64,000 nt of DNA, from NCBI GenBank assembly GCA_019448385.1, contig JAGTXO010000041.1:62001-126000 (forward strand). The letters run 5' to 3'. Shown here piece after piece: positions 17,624-29,600 of the stretch (the first letter of the stretch is position 1; each line of letters starts with the position of its first letter). This DNA is from Diacronema lutheri. Taxonomy: Eukaryota > Haptophyta > Pavlovophyceae > Pavlovales > Pavlovaceae. The position numbers and the translations under genes are program-made. The notes below the pieces were generated by a model. That model made no database searches. It saw nothing but the letters and a program-made list of their open reading frames with translations, and was not told where the DNA came from.

Positions 17624-20600
17624 CCAGAGGCTGTTCACCACCTCGGCGGCGTACGCGTTTGACGTGAGCCGATCCATGATGAATGGGATGATCGCGCTGA
17701 TCGCGATGATCAGTGGCTCCTGCGGTCGCGCGCGCGAGGCGCGCGAACGGCTCAGCCGGCGGCCGCGCGCGCGCGGACTCGCGCTGCGCGCGCGCGCGCC
17801 GCGCGCGGGGCTGCGCACTTCGACGACGAGCGTCTGCCATTCTGCGATCGTCCACGAGAGGAGCATGAGCCGCGTCTGCTCGGCGCCGATCAGCCGCGAG
17901 AAGGTGACGGCGACGAATGCCATGCCGGTGAAGACGCCCCACATGAGTAGCCACGCCATCGCGATGCGCACGCGCGGCGGCGGTGCGAGCGCGACGCTGA
18001 GCCTCGCGGCCCACTTGCGCCAGCCACGCTGCCTGCGCTCCATGCGCGTGCACGCCGCCTGCACCATCCGATCGTACCAGAGCACGAGCTCCTTGAACGT
18101 GATCTGCTCGTTCCCGTCCGCGTCGAGGGCGCGGCCGAGCAGCGCCGCGCGGCTGCGCGTGAGCCGAAAGCCGACCTCCTTGAGAAGCTCGCGCAGCTCG
18201 GACGCGTCGATACGGCCGGAATCGTCCTTGTCGTACTTGCGGAACTTTGCGCGCAGCCGCACGACGACCGCGTCGGACAAGCTGTGCTCGTGCGCGTCCA
18301 CCCTGAGCTCGCCGAGCAGCGCAGAGCTGCGCGGGAAAGGTCTGCCCGACGCGGCCTGCGCGGCCGGGACGACCGGCGGCGCGGCGGGCAGGACGAACGC
18401 GACGCCGTCCGCCGAGGGCACCGGCTTCGCGTCCGAGCCCGCGCACGGCTCTGGCGGCGGCGGCTTTGGCGGCGGCGGCTTTGGCGGCGGCGGCGCCGCG
18501 CCTGCGGCAACCTGCGGCGGGCGCATGGCCGGCGCGGGTGGCGGGCTGCCGGCGGGCGGCGGCGGCGGAGGCGGCATGCGCGGTACGCCGCGCACCCCGC
18601 CGTCGCCCAGCCCGCGCAGTGGGAGTAGCAGCTGGGTGCCCTCGACGGCCTGCCGAATGCTTGGCGACACACGGCGCGGCGTGGGCGAGGTGGGCAGCGC
18701 GCTCGCCTGCAGCACGCGCGGCTGCGGCGCTGGCTTTGGAGGCGGTGGCGGCTGCTGGCGCGCGGCGCTCGCGCCGGCCGCGCCGGGCGGCAGTGGCGGC
18801 GTCGGATCGGGTGGCGCGGGTGGTGGGTCGGCGGGCAGCGCGCGCGAGGGTGCGGGCGGCCCGCCGACCTGGCTCGCCGGCATCGCCGCCTCGCCCTGCG
18901 CGCCGGGCGGCGCGGCGTGCTCGCATCGCTCGAACGAGGCGCGCGTCTCGTCGCGCGCGCGCACGACCGCAGCGGGCAGCGCCTGCTCGTTCGCACCAAC
19001 GCGCGACGACGCGCGCACCGCGCCTGCGAGCTGCCTCCTTGGCGAGTCGGATGCGGAGAGCGAGGACAAGAAACCGCGCGTGGGCGAGCCAGAGGCGCCC
19101 ACGTACACGGGCGAGCCACACGCGCCCGTTGAGTCGTCGGCAGGCGCCGCCGACGCTGGCGCGATGCACGCAGCCGCCGATGCGGCGGTCGCTCGCGGCA
19201 CGACGCGCTCGCGAGCATATTGCGCGCCCGGTGAGGCCGTTGGCGGCGCGGGCTTGGCGTGCAATGCCGCGTCGCGCCGCGCCTCGGGCTCGACGGCCGT
19301 CGCGGCCGCGGCCGGCGCGGCGTACTTGGCTGCCGCGCGGCTGCGCGCGCGCGACGAGACCCTGCGCGCGGCGGCGTCCGTCAGCCCGGCGTCGAGCGAC
19401 GCCCTGCGCACCGCCTCACGCCTCTTCAACTCGTTGAGCACCGCGTCCTCCTGCCCGTCCACGTCGATGGCCGAGAAGAAGCGCGCGACGACTGGTACGT
19501 TACGTCCGTAACTGTGACGCGCGCCGGCGCCGCACGGCGCGTGCGCACAGTGCGTGTCAGCGCACGCGCGCGCGCGCCCCTCGGCGTGCAGGCGCCATCG
19601 TGGGCGCGCGCGCTGTGCGCGTCGCGCGCACCCGAGGGTGAAGACGAGCTTGAAGAGGACGACAGCCGGGATGCACAGCGCCGAAGTGATCGCCGCGACG
19701 ATGAGCAACTGCACCACGTTGATCGAGACGAGCGGACGCGGCGCCTGCTCGTCGACGCCGACGGACGCGCTGCCGCTCGTCGGCTGATAGAGCATGCACT
19801 CGATGACGAGGCCGAGCATCACGAGGCACCAAAAAGTTTGGCACAGCTCAGCGCGATGGACACCATCTGCGTCTCCGAACCACAGGCCAAGGACCGTGTG
19901 CTCGCTCTCGACGGCCGTGATAACCTGACGGCGTAGCCACGCGAGCGTCTGCTCGGTGCGCGCCTTGAGTCGGCGCGGCGCGGCCGACCCGCCGCTGCCG
20001 CCCACGCCAACGCCCAGCTGCGCGTGGCTGCGCCTGCGCGCGAGAGCGCCGCGCACGTGCCGCTGCACTGCGATGACCGCTCGCTCCGCGCGCGCCTTGT
20101 CCTGCTCGGCAAGCGTGTCGATCCGCACCTTGAGCTCGTCGGACGCCGATCCAACTTCCTTGAGCAGCGCGCGCGCGCGCGCCTCGCGCCGCTTCGCGAC
20201 CTGCCTCCTCTCGTAACGGTCGCGCGCGCAGAAGGCGAGCATCGACGCGCAGTTGGCGGCGGCGAGCGCGAGGACGAGCGAGTAGACGTACGGGTTCTCA
20301 TCAAAGTCAAAATCGGTGATCGCCGCGACGAACTGCTCGCCCGAGAAGGTGTTCACCCTGACCGCCTCCGCGTCCGCCTGCGCCTCCGCAAGGCTCGACG
20401 GCACCGTGACGCCGCCAAACGACGTGAGGTGCGTGCACGCACACCATAGGAGGCCATCCTCGGCACCGGACGGCGGCGCGACGGTCCGGCACCCGCGCAT
20501 GCTCCACACGCCGAGCGCCTCGTCCCAAAAGCGGCACTGCGGCACGAGCGCGCAGTTTGCGCCCGAGAAGCGCGGCGCGCACGCACACGCACCCTGCACG

Positions 20601-23600
20601 CACGCGCCGCGCCCGGAGCAAAAGTTGTACTCGCGGCAGTCGCCCGCGGCGCCGGGTTGCGCCTCGTTGGGCGGCTGCGGCGCGAGCGGGATCGAGACGA
20701 GCAGCGGCTGGCTCAGCCCCGAGATGTCGAGCTCCGACGCGTCGCCCGCCGGCAGCAGCGCGACGGTGAAGACCGCTGTCTGCAACGGGCCCAGACGCAC
20801 GGCGCCGCCGTCCGCGGTCGGCGGCGCGCCCGCGCCCGCCGCCTGCGCGGTCGGCTCGCCGAGCACGTTGCGCTCGAAAGCGTAGAGCACCACATCCACG
20901 CCGTCATCGACCACGCCCGCTGGCTGGCCGTTCAAGATGGCGGCGGGCAGCGAGACGCCACCGGTCGTGCCGGGCGCGCCCACGTTGGAGGCCGCAATTT
21001 GCGCGACGGTCGCGCGCGCGGCGGACACGTTGACGCCGGCGCCGAGCGCGCTCGAGCCCTCGCCGCTCGCCGTGCCGCTCAGCAGGCTCGCCGCGAGGCC
21101 CTTCGCCGCGCCGGTCGCGCCGTCCGCCACGCTCGCCGCCTCGGCCTCGTTCAGGCCGCTCGCCGCCGAGCCGAGCGCGGCGTCAAGCGCACCGATCACG
21201 CTCGCGGCCGTGGCCTCGTCGACGCCGTCCTCGCGCGAGGCGTTGACGAGGCTGGCGAGCTGCCCGAGCCCCGCGGCCTGCGCGCCGCCGCTCAAGCCCG
21301 CACCGCCGCCCGACGCCAAGCCAGCGTCGAGGATGGTGAACAGGACGCTCGCCGATTGCTTGCGCGAGATCGGCGTCGATGCGCTGCTGCTCGCGGCGGA
21401 CGCGCTGACCAGCAGCATGCGCTCGACGACACCCGCATCGGCACTCGTGCCGTTGGCCTGCAGCCTCCGGCCGAGCAGCGCAGCCGAGCCGCCATCGCCC
21501 GCCGAGCAGTTGGTCGTGTTGCCGCCGAGCGCGGCTATGGCGGCCAGCAGCTGGTTGGCCCTGCCCGCGTTGCCGATGAGCACGGCGGTGCTTGCCGCAT
21601 CGAGTGCGCCGCGCACCGTCTCGCAGTCCACGTGCGCGGGCGCGTCGACCTGCACGACGCGCGCCTCGGACGCGGCCGCGCCGTAAAAATCGCTCACCGT
21701 CACGCCGAGCTCGATCTCGCCGGCGGGCAGGTAGGTCCTCGTGTTGGACGAGAGCTGGCGCTCGCGCAGCGGCTGCGCAAAGGGCGCGCCCGGCAGCCGT
21801 GCGTCGAAGAGGTAGAGAAGCGGCAGGTCCTCCGTATCATCCGTCCATGCGCTCGCCGACATGTGAAACAGCGTGTGCAGCGCCACCCCGCCGCTGAGCG
21901 GCGCAACGACGAGCTGGCCGCCGTAGGGCGGGCGATTGACCACGACCTCGACCGAGGCGGTCGCGGACTGGCCCGCGCCGCTCACCGTGAGCTCGAAGAC
22001 GTACAGCGCGCTCGCGGTGAGCACACCCGACCGCAGCACCAGGTTGGGGCCGGAGGCGCCCGTCACCGTCACCGCCGCGTCGTCGGCGAGGTCAAGGCTG
22101 GCGTCGACGCGCGCGAGCGCGCCCTGTCCGTCGCTGCCTCCGACGGCGGTGAACGCGCGCCACGCGTAGCTCCATTGCACGAGCCCGGCTGCCGCGTCCG
22201 CCTCGGCCCGTGCGTCGAGCGACGTGACGATGCGCAGGGCGTCGACGGGCCGTGACCAGGTCGGGTTCAGCTTGATCGCGGTGAGGGGCTCGATCAAAAT
22301 GGACGGCACGTCGGCGGGCACGACGCGCACACGCACGGCTGCGCTCGCCGGCGCGAGCCCAAACTGGGACGACGGCTTGGAGAGCGTCAGGCTCGCGACG
22401 TAGAGGTCCGCGGGCAAGCTGCCCGCGCCGAGCGCGAGCGCGCGCGCCGAGCCGTCGACGCCCGTGGGCAGCGCGATCGGCTCGGCACTGCCCACGAGCT
22501 CGTCGGTTACGCGCGCGAGCGCCCACGAGAAGACAAGGCCGCTGTCCACCGAGCTCGACGCGTCGTCGAGCTCGTTCGGGTCAAAGGAGGCGGACGCGTC
22601 AATCTCGAACGGTGCGCGCGACGAGACCGTACGGTCGCCGCCAGCGATGCGCGGCACGAGCGGCTGCGCCGCGACGCTGACGCGCGCGGCGGCGGTGGAG
22701 AGCGTCGCGGTCGGGTCCGCCGCCATCCGCGCGCTCAGCTGGAACGTGTACACCACGCCGACGGAGAGCGTGAGCGGCGGGAGCGACAGCGCCGGGAGCG
22801 ACGTTTCGCCGAGCACGGGCACGGGCGCGCGCGCCGCGTCGCCCGACCCGGCGACAGCGTCCTCCGTGGCAAGGAGCTCCCACGCAAAGAGGATCGTCGC
22901 GTCGTCCAACGTCCAGCACGACGCGAGCTCCGCGCGCCCCTGCAGCAGCAGCGTGGCGGACGGGCGCGCGACGAGCTCGGAGGGGCCATCAATCTCGAGC
23001 GAGGGCGCGGCGAGGCCGTTACGCGTCACCGCCCACTCGAGCACGTCGCTACGCACGCCGAGGAAGGACGTGACCTGCAGCAGGAAGACGAAGGAACTGC
23101 CGACGGACAGGTCGATCTCGAGCAGCGCCGCGCCCGGCCCGTCGAGCGCCCGGAGGCGCGCGTTGAGCGCGGGCGCGTCGTCCGAGCGGCCCGGGTCGAC
23201 GCGCCATGCGTACGATGGCAGCGCGATGCCCGCGGCGAACGAGGCGCTCGCGTCGAGGCGGAGCGTTGAGCGCGGGCAGTTGCTGATCTGGCGCGGCCCG
23301 CTCAGCGCGGCGACGGGCTGTGCGCAGCTCGCTGCGCCGCACGCCTCGTCGATGTCGATGCGCGCGGACGAGGCGGCGCAGAGCGCGGCCGTGCAGCTCG
23401 AGGCAAGGTTCGCGGGGCCAAGCGCGCCTGGCCGAACGCCAATCGTGTCGCCGGGGCGAAGCGCGGTCAGCGCGTTGAGCTGCGCCAAGAGCAACGTGTC
23501 CGACCGCCAGAAGCAGATCGGCGCGCTCGCCGAGCTGCCGCGTAGCCGCGCGACGGTGGCGTCGTCCAGCACGCGCGCGCACGGCTGCGCGCCAAACATG

Positions 23601-26600
23601 CGCGCGCGGTCGGTGGGCTGCGGGTCGAAGTGGACGAGGAGCTGCGTGGCCTGCGGCGAAAAGGCGGCCAAGACGATCTCAGGCGAGTGCAGCCCGCGCA
23701 GCGTGAAGAGCGGCGCGCTCGCCCCGTCGGCGGGCGCAAATTGCACGCCGTTGAGCGCAACCGTCACGCGCACAGGACCCTCAGCGCCCCACGCCGCCTC
23801 CTGCACGATGAGCGTGTCGCTCACCGAGACGGGCGGGCCGGCGACGACCGGTCCAAAGCGCACGCGCAGCAGCGCGCGCAGCGCCGCGACGCTCGCGCCG
23901 TCCGCCACGCCCGCCGCGCCCGCGAGGCGCTCGAAGCCGGAGCCGACGATCGTCGTGATGGTGCCGCCATCCGCACTGCCCTCCGGCGGCGAGATGGCTG
24001 TGACGGTGGGCTGGCGATAGTAGTAGAAGGTGCGGCCGCTCGACGAGAACGAGCCATCGAGCCCGCCGCTCAGCGTCAGCTCGACGCCGACCGCGCCCGC
24101 GCGCCCGCTCGCGCGCGCTGGCGTCACGCAGCGCGCGCGCGTCGCGCCGCCGACGGGCGCCAGCAGCGTCGCGGGCGCGTCGCACCGGCACGCGCGGCCA
24201 AATGAGCAGCAGAGCTGCCCCGCGCCGAGCGCGCGGAAGCCCGTGCCCGTCAGCGTGAGCGCCGTGCCGCCCGTGACGGGCCCGCCCGGCGGGCTGAGCG
24301 CGGCAACGGTGATGAGCCGCGCGTCGTACAAGTAGAAGGAGGCGGACTCGAAGAAGGCAGGCACGAGGTCGAGGCGGTTAAGCGAGAGCGAGACGGTGTA
24401 CGCGCCGTCCGACGCGGTCGCCGCGCCTGGCGCCGAGCACACCACTGAGCTCGCGCTCACGAAGGCCGCACCCACGCTGATCACCGCCGAGCCGTCGGCC
24501 GCGGCGTAGACGCACGACGGGCCGCCGGGCAGATCGACAAAGCCGCTGCCCGTGAGCGTAAGCGCGCTCTGCGCGCCGAGCGGCGCGCCGAGCGGCACGC
24601 CCGTGCGCACGGCCGCCGTGTAGAAGGTGAGCGCCAGCCCGGTCGGCACAAAGGCCTGGCCGTCGAGCGCAACCTCGATCGGGACGGCCTGAGGGCTTTG
24701 CTCGTTAGGCGAGACGACGGGCGCGGCGCACACAACCTCGCCGCCGCCTTGGTCGGGCATCGTGGCGCTCACGTCGCGGTCGCCGCTCGCCAGCTTGAAG
24801 CGCACCGCGAGCGCGCCGTAGTCAACGAGCCCGCCGCCGCGCACGGTGACAAGCGCGCCGGCCGCGCCTTGCGGCACGCCGGCGGGCGCGATCGCGCTTG
24901 CGAAGATGAGAGCGCTGTCATAGACGGCAAAGTCGTTCGAGACGACGATCGGCTCGCGCGGCAGGCCGGTCACGTCCGACAGCTCCTCCGCGACCAGCGA
25001 GAGGGGCATTGCGCCCACCGTTAGCAGCGCGGGCAGCGCGCAGACGATCTGCCCCACGGAGACAGACACGACGGGCACCCGTTCGCCGCTGCCGAGGGCG
25101 CACCGGAGGATCGCCACCTTGGCGATGGCCTGCGCGCCAAAGCCGCTGCCAAAGACTGTCACGGACGTCGCGCGGCCGAGCGCCGCGCCCGTCGGCACGA
25201 GCCTCGTGATCGTCGCGCTCGCGAAGGGATCGGACGGGAGCGTGGCAGAGAGGCTGACGCTGTCGACCAACCGAAAGGCGACGGCCGAGCCGGCGCGCGC
25301 GAAGCGGTAGCAGAGGCGGAGGCCGGCGCTCACCTCGCCAATGGAGAAGGACGCGCCGCCGCCCGCCTGCACCACCGCGCGCGCGCCTCCGCCCACCGTC
25401 GAGCCGGCCGACGCGGCGGCGCACGCGGCGGCGGCCTCCGGTGCGCTGCCCCCCACCCACACGGCCTCGTCGCCCGCGCCGACGCCGACGCCGGTGAAGG
25501 TGAGCGCGAACGGCTCGGCACGCACCGCCACGCTGGCGAGCGGTCCCGTCACCTCGAGCACGTCGATCGAGAGCGCGGGGTAGGCGACGAAGGGCTCGGC
25601 GCCGAACGCATAGCAGAGCGCGTACCCAATGCCGCCCGCGCCTCGCCGCATTTCAAACGAGGCGCGCGCGGACGTGACGGTCTGCAGCCCGCCGAGCATG
25701 GCGAGGGGCGGCACGGCGGCGCAGCTCGTCGTGCCGCGCGGCGCCCAGTACGCGCGGTCGCCGTTCGCCACGCCCACGCCGTCGAAGCCGACCTCCATGC
25801 TCTCCCCGACGCTGCCCACCGGCGCGTTCGGCGTGACGAGCGCGACAAGGCCGAGCACATCAAGGGTGATCGCCGGGTAGTGCGCATACGGCTTGGTGCG
25901 GAATCGGTAGCACAAACTGAGGCCGAGTTGGCGCGCCGTCGGCCGGAACGGCGCCGCGCTCGCCGCGCCGACCGCGAGCAGCCCGCCAAACGCCGCCAAC
26001 GCAATCGGCCCGCCCGCCACGTCGGTGCACTCGGCCGCGGATACGACCCACAGCGCCGAGTCGCCGGACGCGAGGCCAACGCCGCTGAAAACGAGCGGCT
26101 CGCGCGTGCCCGCGACGGCGACCGTGCGCGCGGGCCCCTGCACCTCCGCGACCACCAGGCGGATGGCCGTGTAGAGCACGAACGCCTCCTCCGCGCCAGC
26201 GTGTCGGTAGCACAGCCGCGCGTCGCGCACGGCCGAGTCGAAGGCGAACGCGGCGGTCATGTTGGCCGAGAGCTGCGCGGCGGGGCCGACAAAGCCAACA
26301 GCGCCCGCGTCGCCCGCCTGCGCGCAGCTCGCGCCGCCTGCCGCGTCGACCGCCACCCAGCGCGCGACGTCGCCCGCGCGCACGCCGACGCCAGCAAAGG
26401 CGATCTCCTCGGCAGCCGCGGCGCGCGCGAGCGCGAGGGAGTCGAGCGGCTCGCGCACTTGCAGCACGTCGAGCGTCAGGTTCGCGTGCAGCGCGAACGG
26501 CTCGCCCGCGAACGCGTAGCACAGCCGCAGGCCGAGCGCGCCCTCGTCAAACGCGAAGCGCGCCGTGCCGTCCGCGCCGACCGGCACGCCAAAGGCAGCC

Positions 26601-29600
26601 GCGTCCGCGCAGTCGGCCGCGGCCGCATCAACCCACGCGGCAGTGTCGCCCGCGCCGACGCCGTGGCCGACGAATGCGATCGTCTCGGGCACGCTCGCGA
26701 CGAGCGTCGACGCGATGGGGCCGCTCAGCCCGAAAACGCTCAGCCGCACACCGGCAAACGGAGCAAACGGCCGGTCGCCAAACGCGTAGCACAGCTGCAG
26801 CCCGGCGATGCCCGCGGACGCGGACGTGCGCTCGAAGAGGAAGCGCGCGCGCGCGAGGCCGTCTGCGCCGACGGTGACAGGCTGCACGCCGCCGAGACCG
26901 GCGCGCACCTCCGCGAGCGCGTCGTTGCACGCGCCGGCGCTTGCCGGCAACCACTGCGCGCGGTCGCCCGTGGCGAGGCCGACGCCGCGGAGGGTGAGGA
27001 GTTTGGGCGCGTCGCGCACGGCGACCGAGCGCGCGGGCGAGCTGATGCCGAGCACGCGCAGCTGCACCGCCGGCCACAGCGCGCGCGGCTTGCCGCTGAA
27101 CTTGTAGCAGAGCCGTGCGAGCCCCGCCGGCGTCGGCGCGGTCGGCGCAAAGAGGCCGACCGCGCCGCCCTGCGCGATGCGCACTTCGCCGCCGAGCGCC
27201 GCGTCGATCTCGCCCGCCGTGCACGCGGCCTGCAGCGCGCGCAGCGCGTCGGCTTCGGGCAGCGACGCGTTCGGCGCGAGCCACGCCGCGCTGTCCGTCG
27301 CGCCGACGCCAAGGCCGAGCCCTTGCAGGGCGATCGGCGCGCGCACGCCCGCGACCGCGGTCGTGAGCGCCGGCCCGCTGACGAGGTACGTGGCGAGCGC
27401 GACGAGTGACACGTCGAGCACCTGCGCGAACGCGCCGCCCCGCCGTGCGAAGCGGTAGCACAGCACGAGGCCCGCCGGCGCGGGCAGCTGGATGGTGAAC
27501 GCAATCGACAGCGACGCGCTCACGTTGAGCAACCCGCCGTACGCGCCGTCGGCCGAGGCCGTGGCGCAGTCGGCGCCGCGCGCTGCCCAGAAGGCAAGGT
27601 CGCTCGCTTCGAGGCCAACGCCGTCGAGCGCGAGCACCTCCGCCGCCCCAACGACGGCAGCGCTTGGCCTGCTCGGCGACGTGACCCCCAACGCGTCCGC
27701 GCGCACGGCGCCGAACGGCGCGAACGGCGCGTCGCTCTCGTTGCCGAAGCGGTAGCAGAGCGCCATGCCGAGCGCGGGCGTGGCGAATGTGAAGATGGCG
27801 ACGCCACCCTCGCTCACCACCGCCTCTGCCGCCGCGCTCTCGGCGCAGCCGGCTGCACCGGCGCGCACCCAGCGGGCACGGTCGCCCGCGCGCACGCCGA
27901 CGCCAGCAAACGTGACGCGCTGCGCGAAGCCGGCGAGGGCTATCGTGCGCACGGGCGAGCTCACCGCGAGTGCGTCCGCCACCCACGCGCTGTAGAGCGC
28001 GAACGGCTCGGTGCGCAGCCGGTAGCACAGCCGCAGGCCGCGCGCGCCCGCCTGCATGGCGAAAAGCATCGCCATGTCTGCGGCCAACGGCCGCTGCTCG
28101 CCGCCCAGCGCTACATCGGCGGCGGCGGCGCAGTTGGCGGCGTCAGCGCGCACCCACTTTGCGCTGTCCGCCACCGAGAGCCCAACGCCGTTGAGCTGCA
28201 GCCGCGCAGCCACGCCCGCGACCGCGCGCAGCGCAACGTCGCCGGCGCCGTCGAGCGCGGGCGCACCGATCGGAGGCTCGCCGAGCCCGAGCACGTCAAG
28301 CGTCAGGTTGGCGTACAGCCGGTACGGCTCCCCCGCAAACGCGTAGCAGAGCACGAGGCCCGGTGCCAGCTGCTCGAACGCAAAGGTGGCGCGCGCGCCG
28401 CTCAACAGCTGCTCGCCTCCCAGCGCGTCGTCGGCCGGCGTGGCGCAGTCCTCCCCACCCGCACGCAGCCACTTGGCCGCATCGCCAGTAGAGACGCCGG
28501 TGCCAGAAAAGCGGATGTCGGTGGGCACGCCGCGCGACGCGTACGACCGTCCCGAGAGCGATGCGACTTCAAAGACGTCGAGGAGCAGCTGCGCGTCGAG
28601 GGCAAACGCATTATCGGCCAACCGCCTGCAGCACAGCCGGTAGCCGTAGCCGGCAAGGGACGCGGTGAAGAGCGCACGCCCGCCCGCGTCGAGCAGCTGC
28701 AGCCCGCCCAGCTCGGCTCGGGGCGCGGCGCCGTCGCACGTGCCGTCCAACACGTCCAAGTGCGCCGCCCAGAACAGCTCCGAGCCCTCGGTCAGTCCGC
28801 GCAGCTGGGCGCCCACGTCGACGAGCTCGGCGACGCCCACGACCGCCGTGACGACCGTCGCGTTCTCGCGCTTGGGTGGCGGCGGACTCGGTGGCGGCGG
28901 GCGGGGCGGAGGCGGCGGGCTCGGCGGCGAGAGGGGCGGCGGGCTCGCGGGCGGCGACGGGCTCGGCGGCGGCGGCGGGCGCGGCGGCGGCGGATTGGGC
29001 GGCGGCGGTAGCAACGGTGGCGGCGGGCGCGGCGGCGGCGGGCTGGGCGGCGGCGGCGGCGCGCTCGGAGGCGGGCTGGGCGAATTGACGAAGGCGCACA
29101 GCTCCGCGCCGCCAAAGAGCGCGCCCGACTCGTAGTTGAAAGCGGCAGCGTCCGTGCAGCCCGGGAGGATCTCACGGGGGCTGTGCACGAGCTGGAGCTG
29201 CACTGCGCCCTCAAGCTCCGCCCTCGCGCTTACAAGCACGGCGAGCACGTCGGACAAGGTGCCCGCCGTGTCCGGCTGGTACACGGACGCGACGACGAGC
29301 ACCGCCGGATCGGCCGGAGGCGAGGGCGGCGCGGACGCGCTAGCCTCCTGCAAAGCACGCCGCGCGGCCAGCTCGCGTGCCGCGACTTGGGTCAATCTCA
29401 CACCATCCTGCTGCGCGCCCGTCAGCCGAACTATCGTAGCGAAGAGTGCGCCGAGCTGCGGCGCGGTGAGGCTTGGCGCGCTGGCCTCGAAGGCAAAGAG
29501 AACGTGCACGACGCGGCCCGGCGGCGAGGGCGGCGGTGAGGGCGGCGGGCTGGGCGGTGAGAGCGGCGGCGGCGGCGAGGGCGGCGGCGAGGGTGGCGGT

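Noticed and set aside
17161-19511. Long + strand frames over the C-terminal part of the giant gene
   Set aside because: Most of their length is antisense to membrane and EF-hand coding sequence; only the short stretch near 17443-17623 keeps coding-like codon use.
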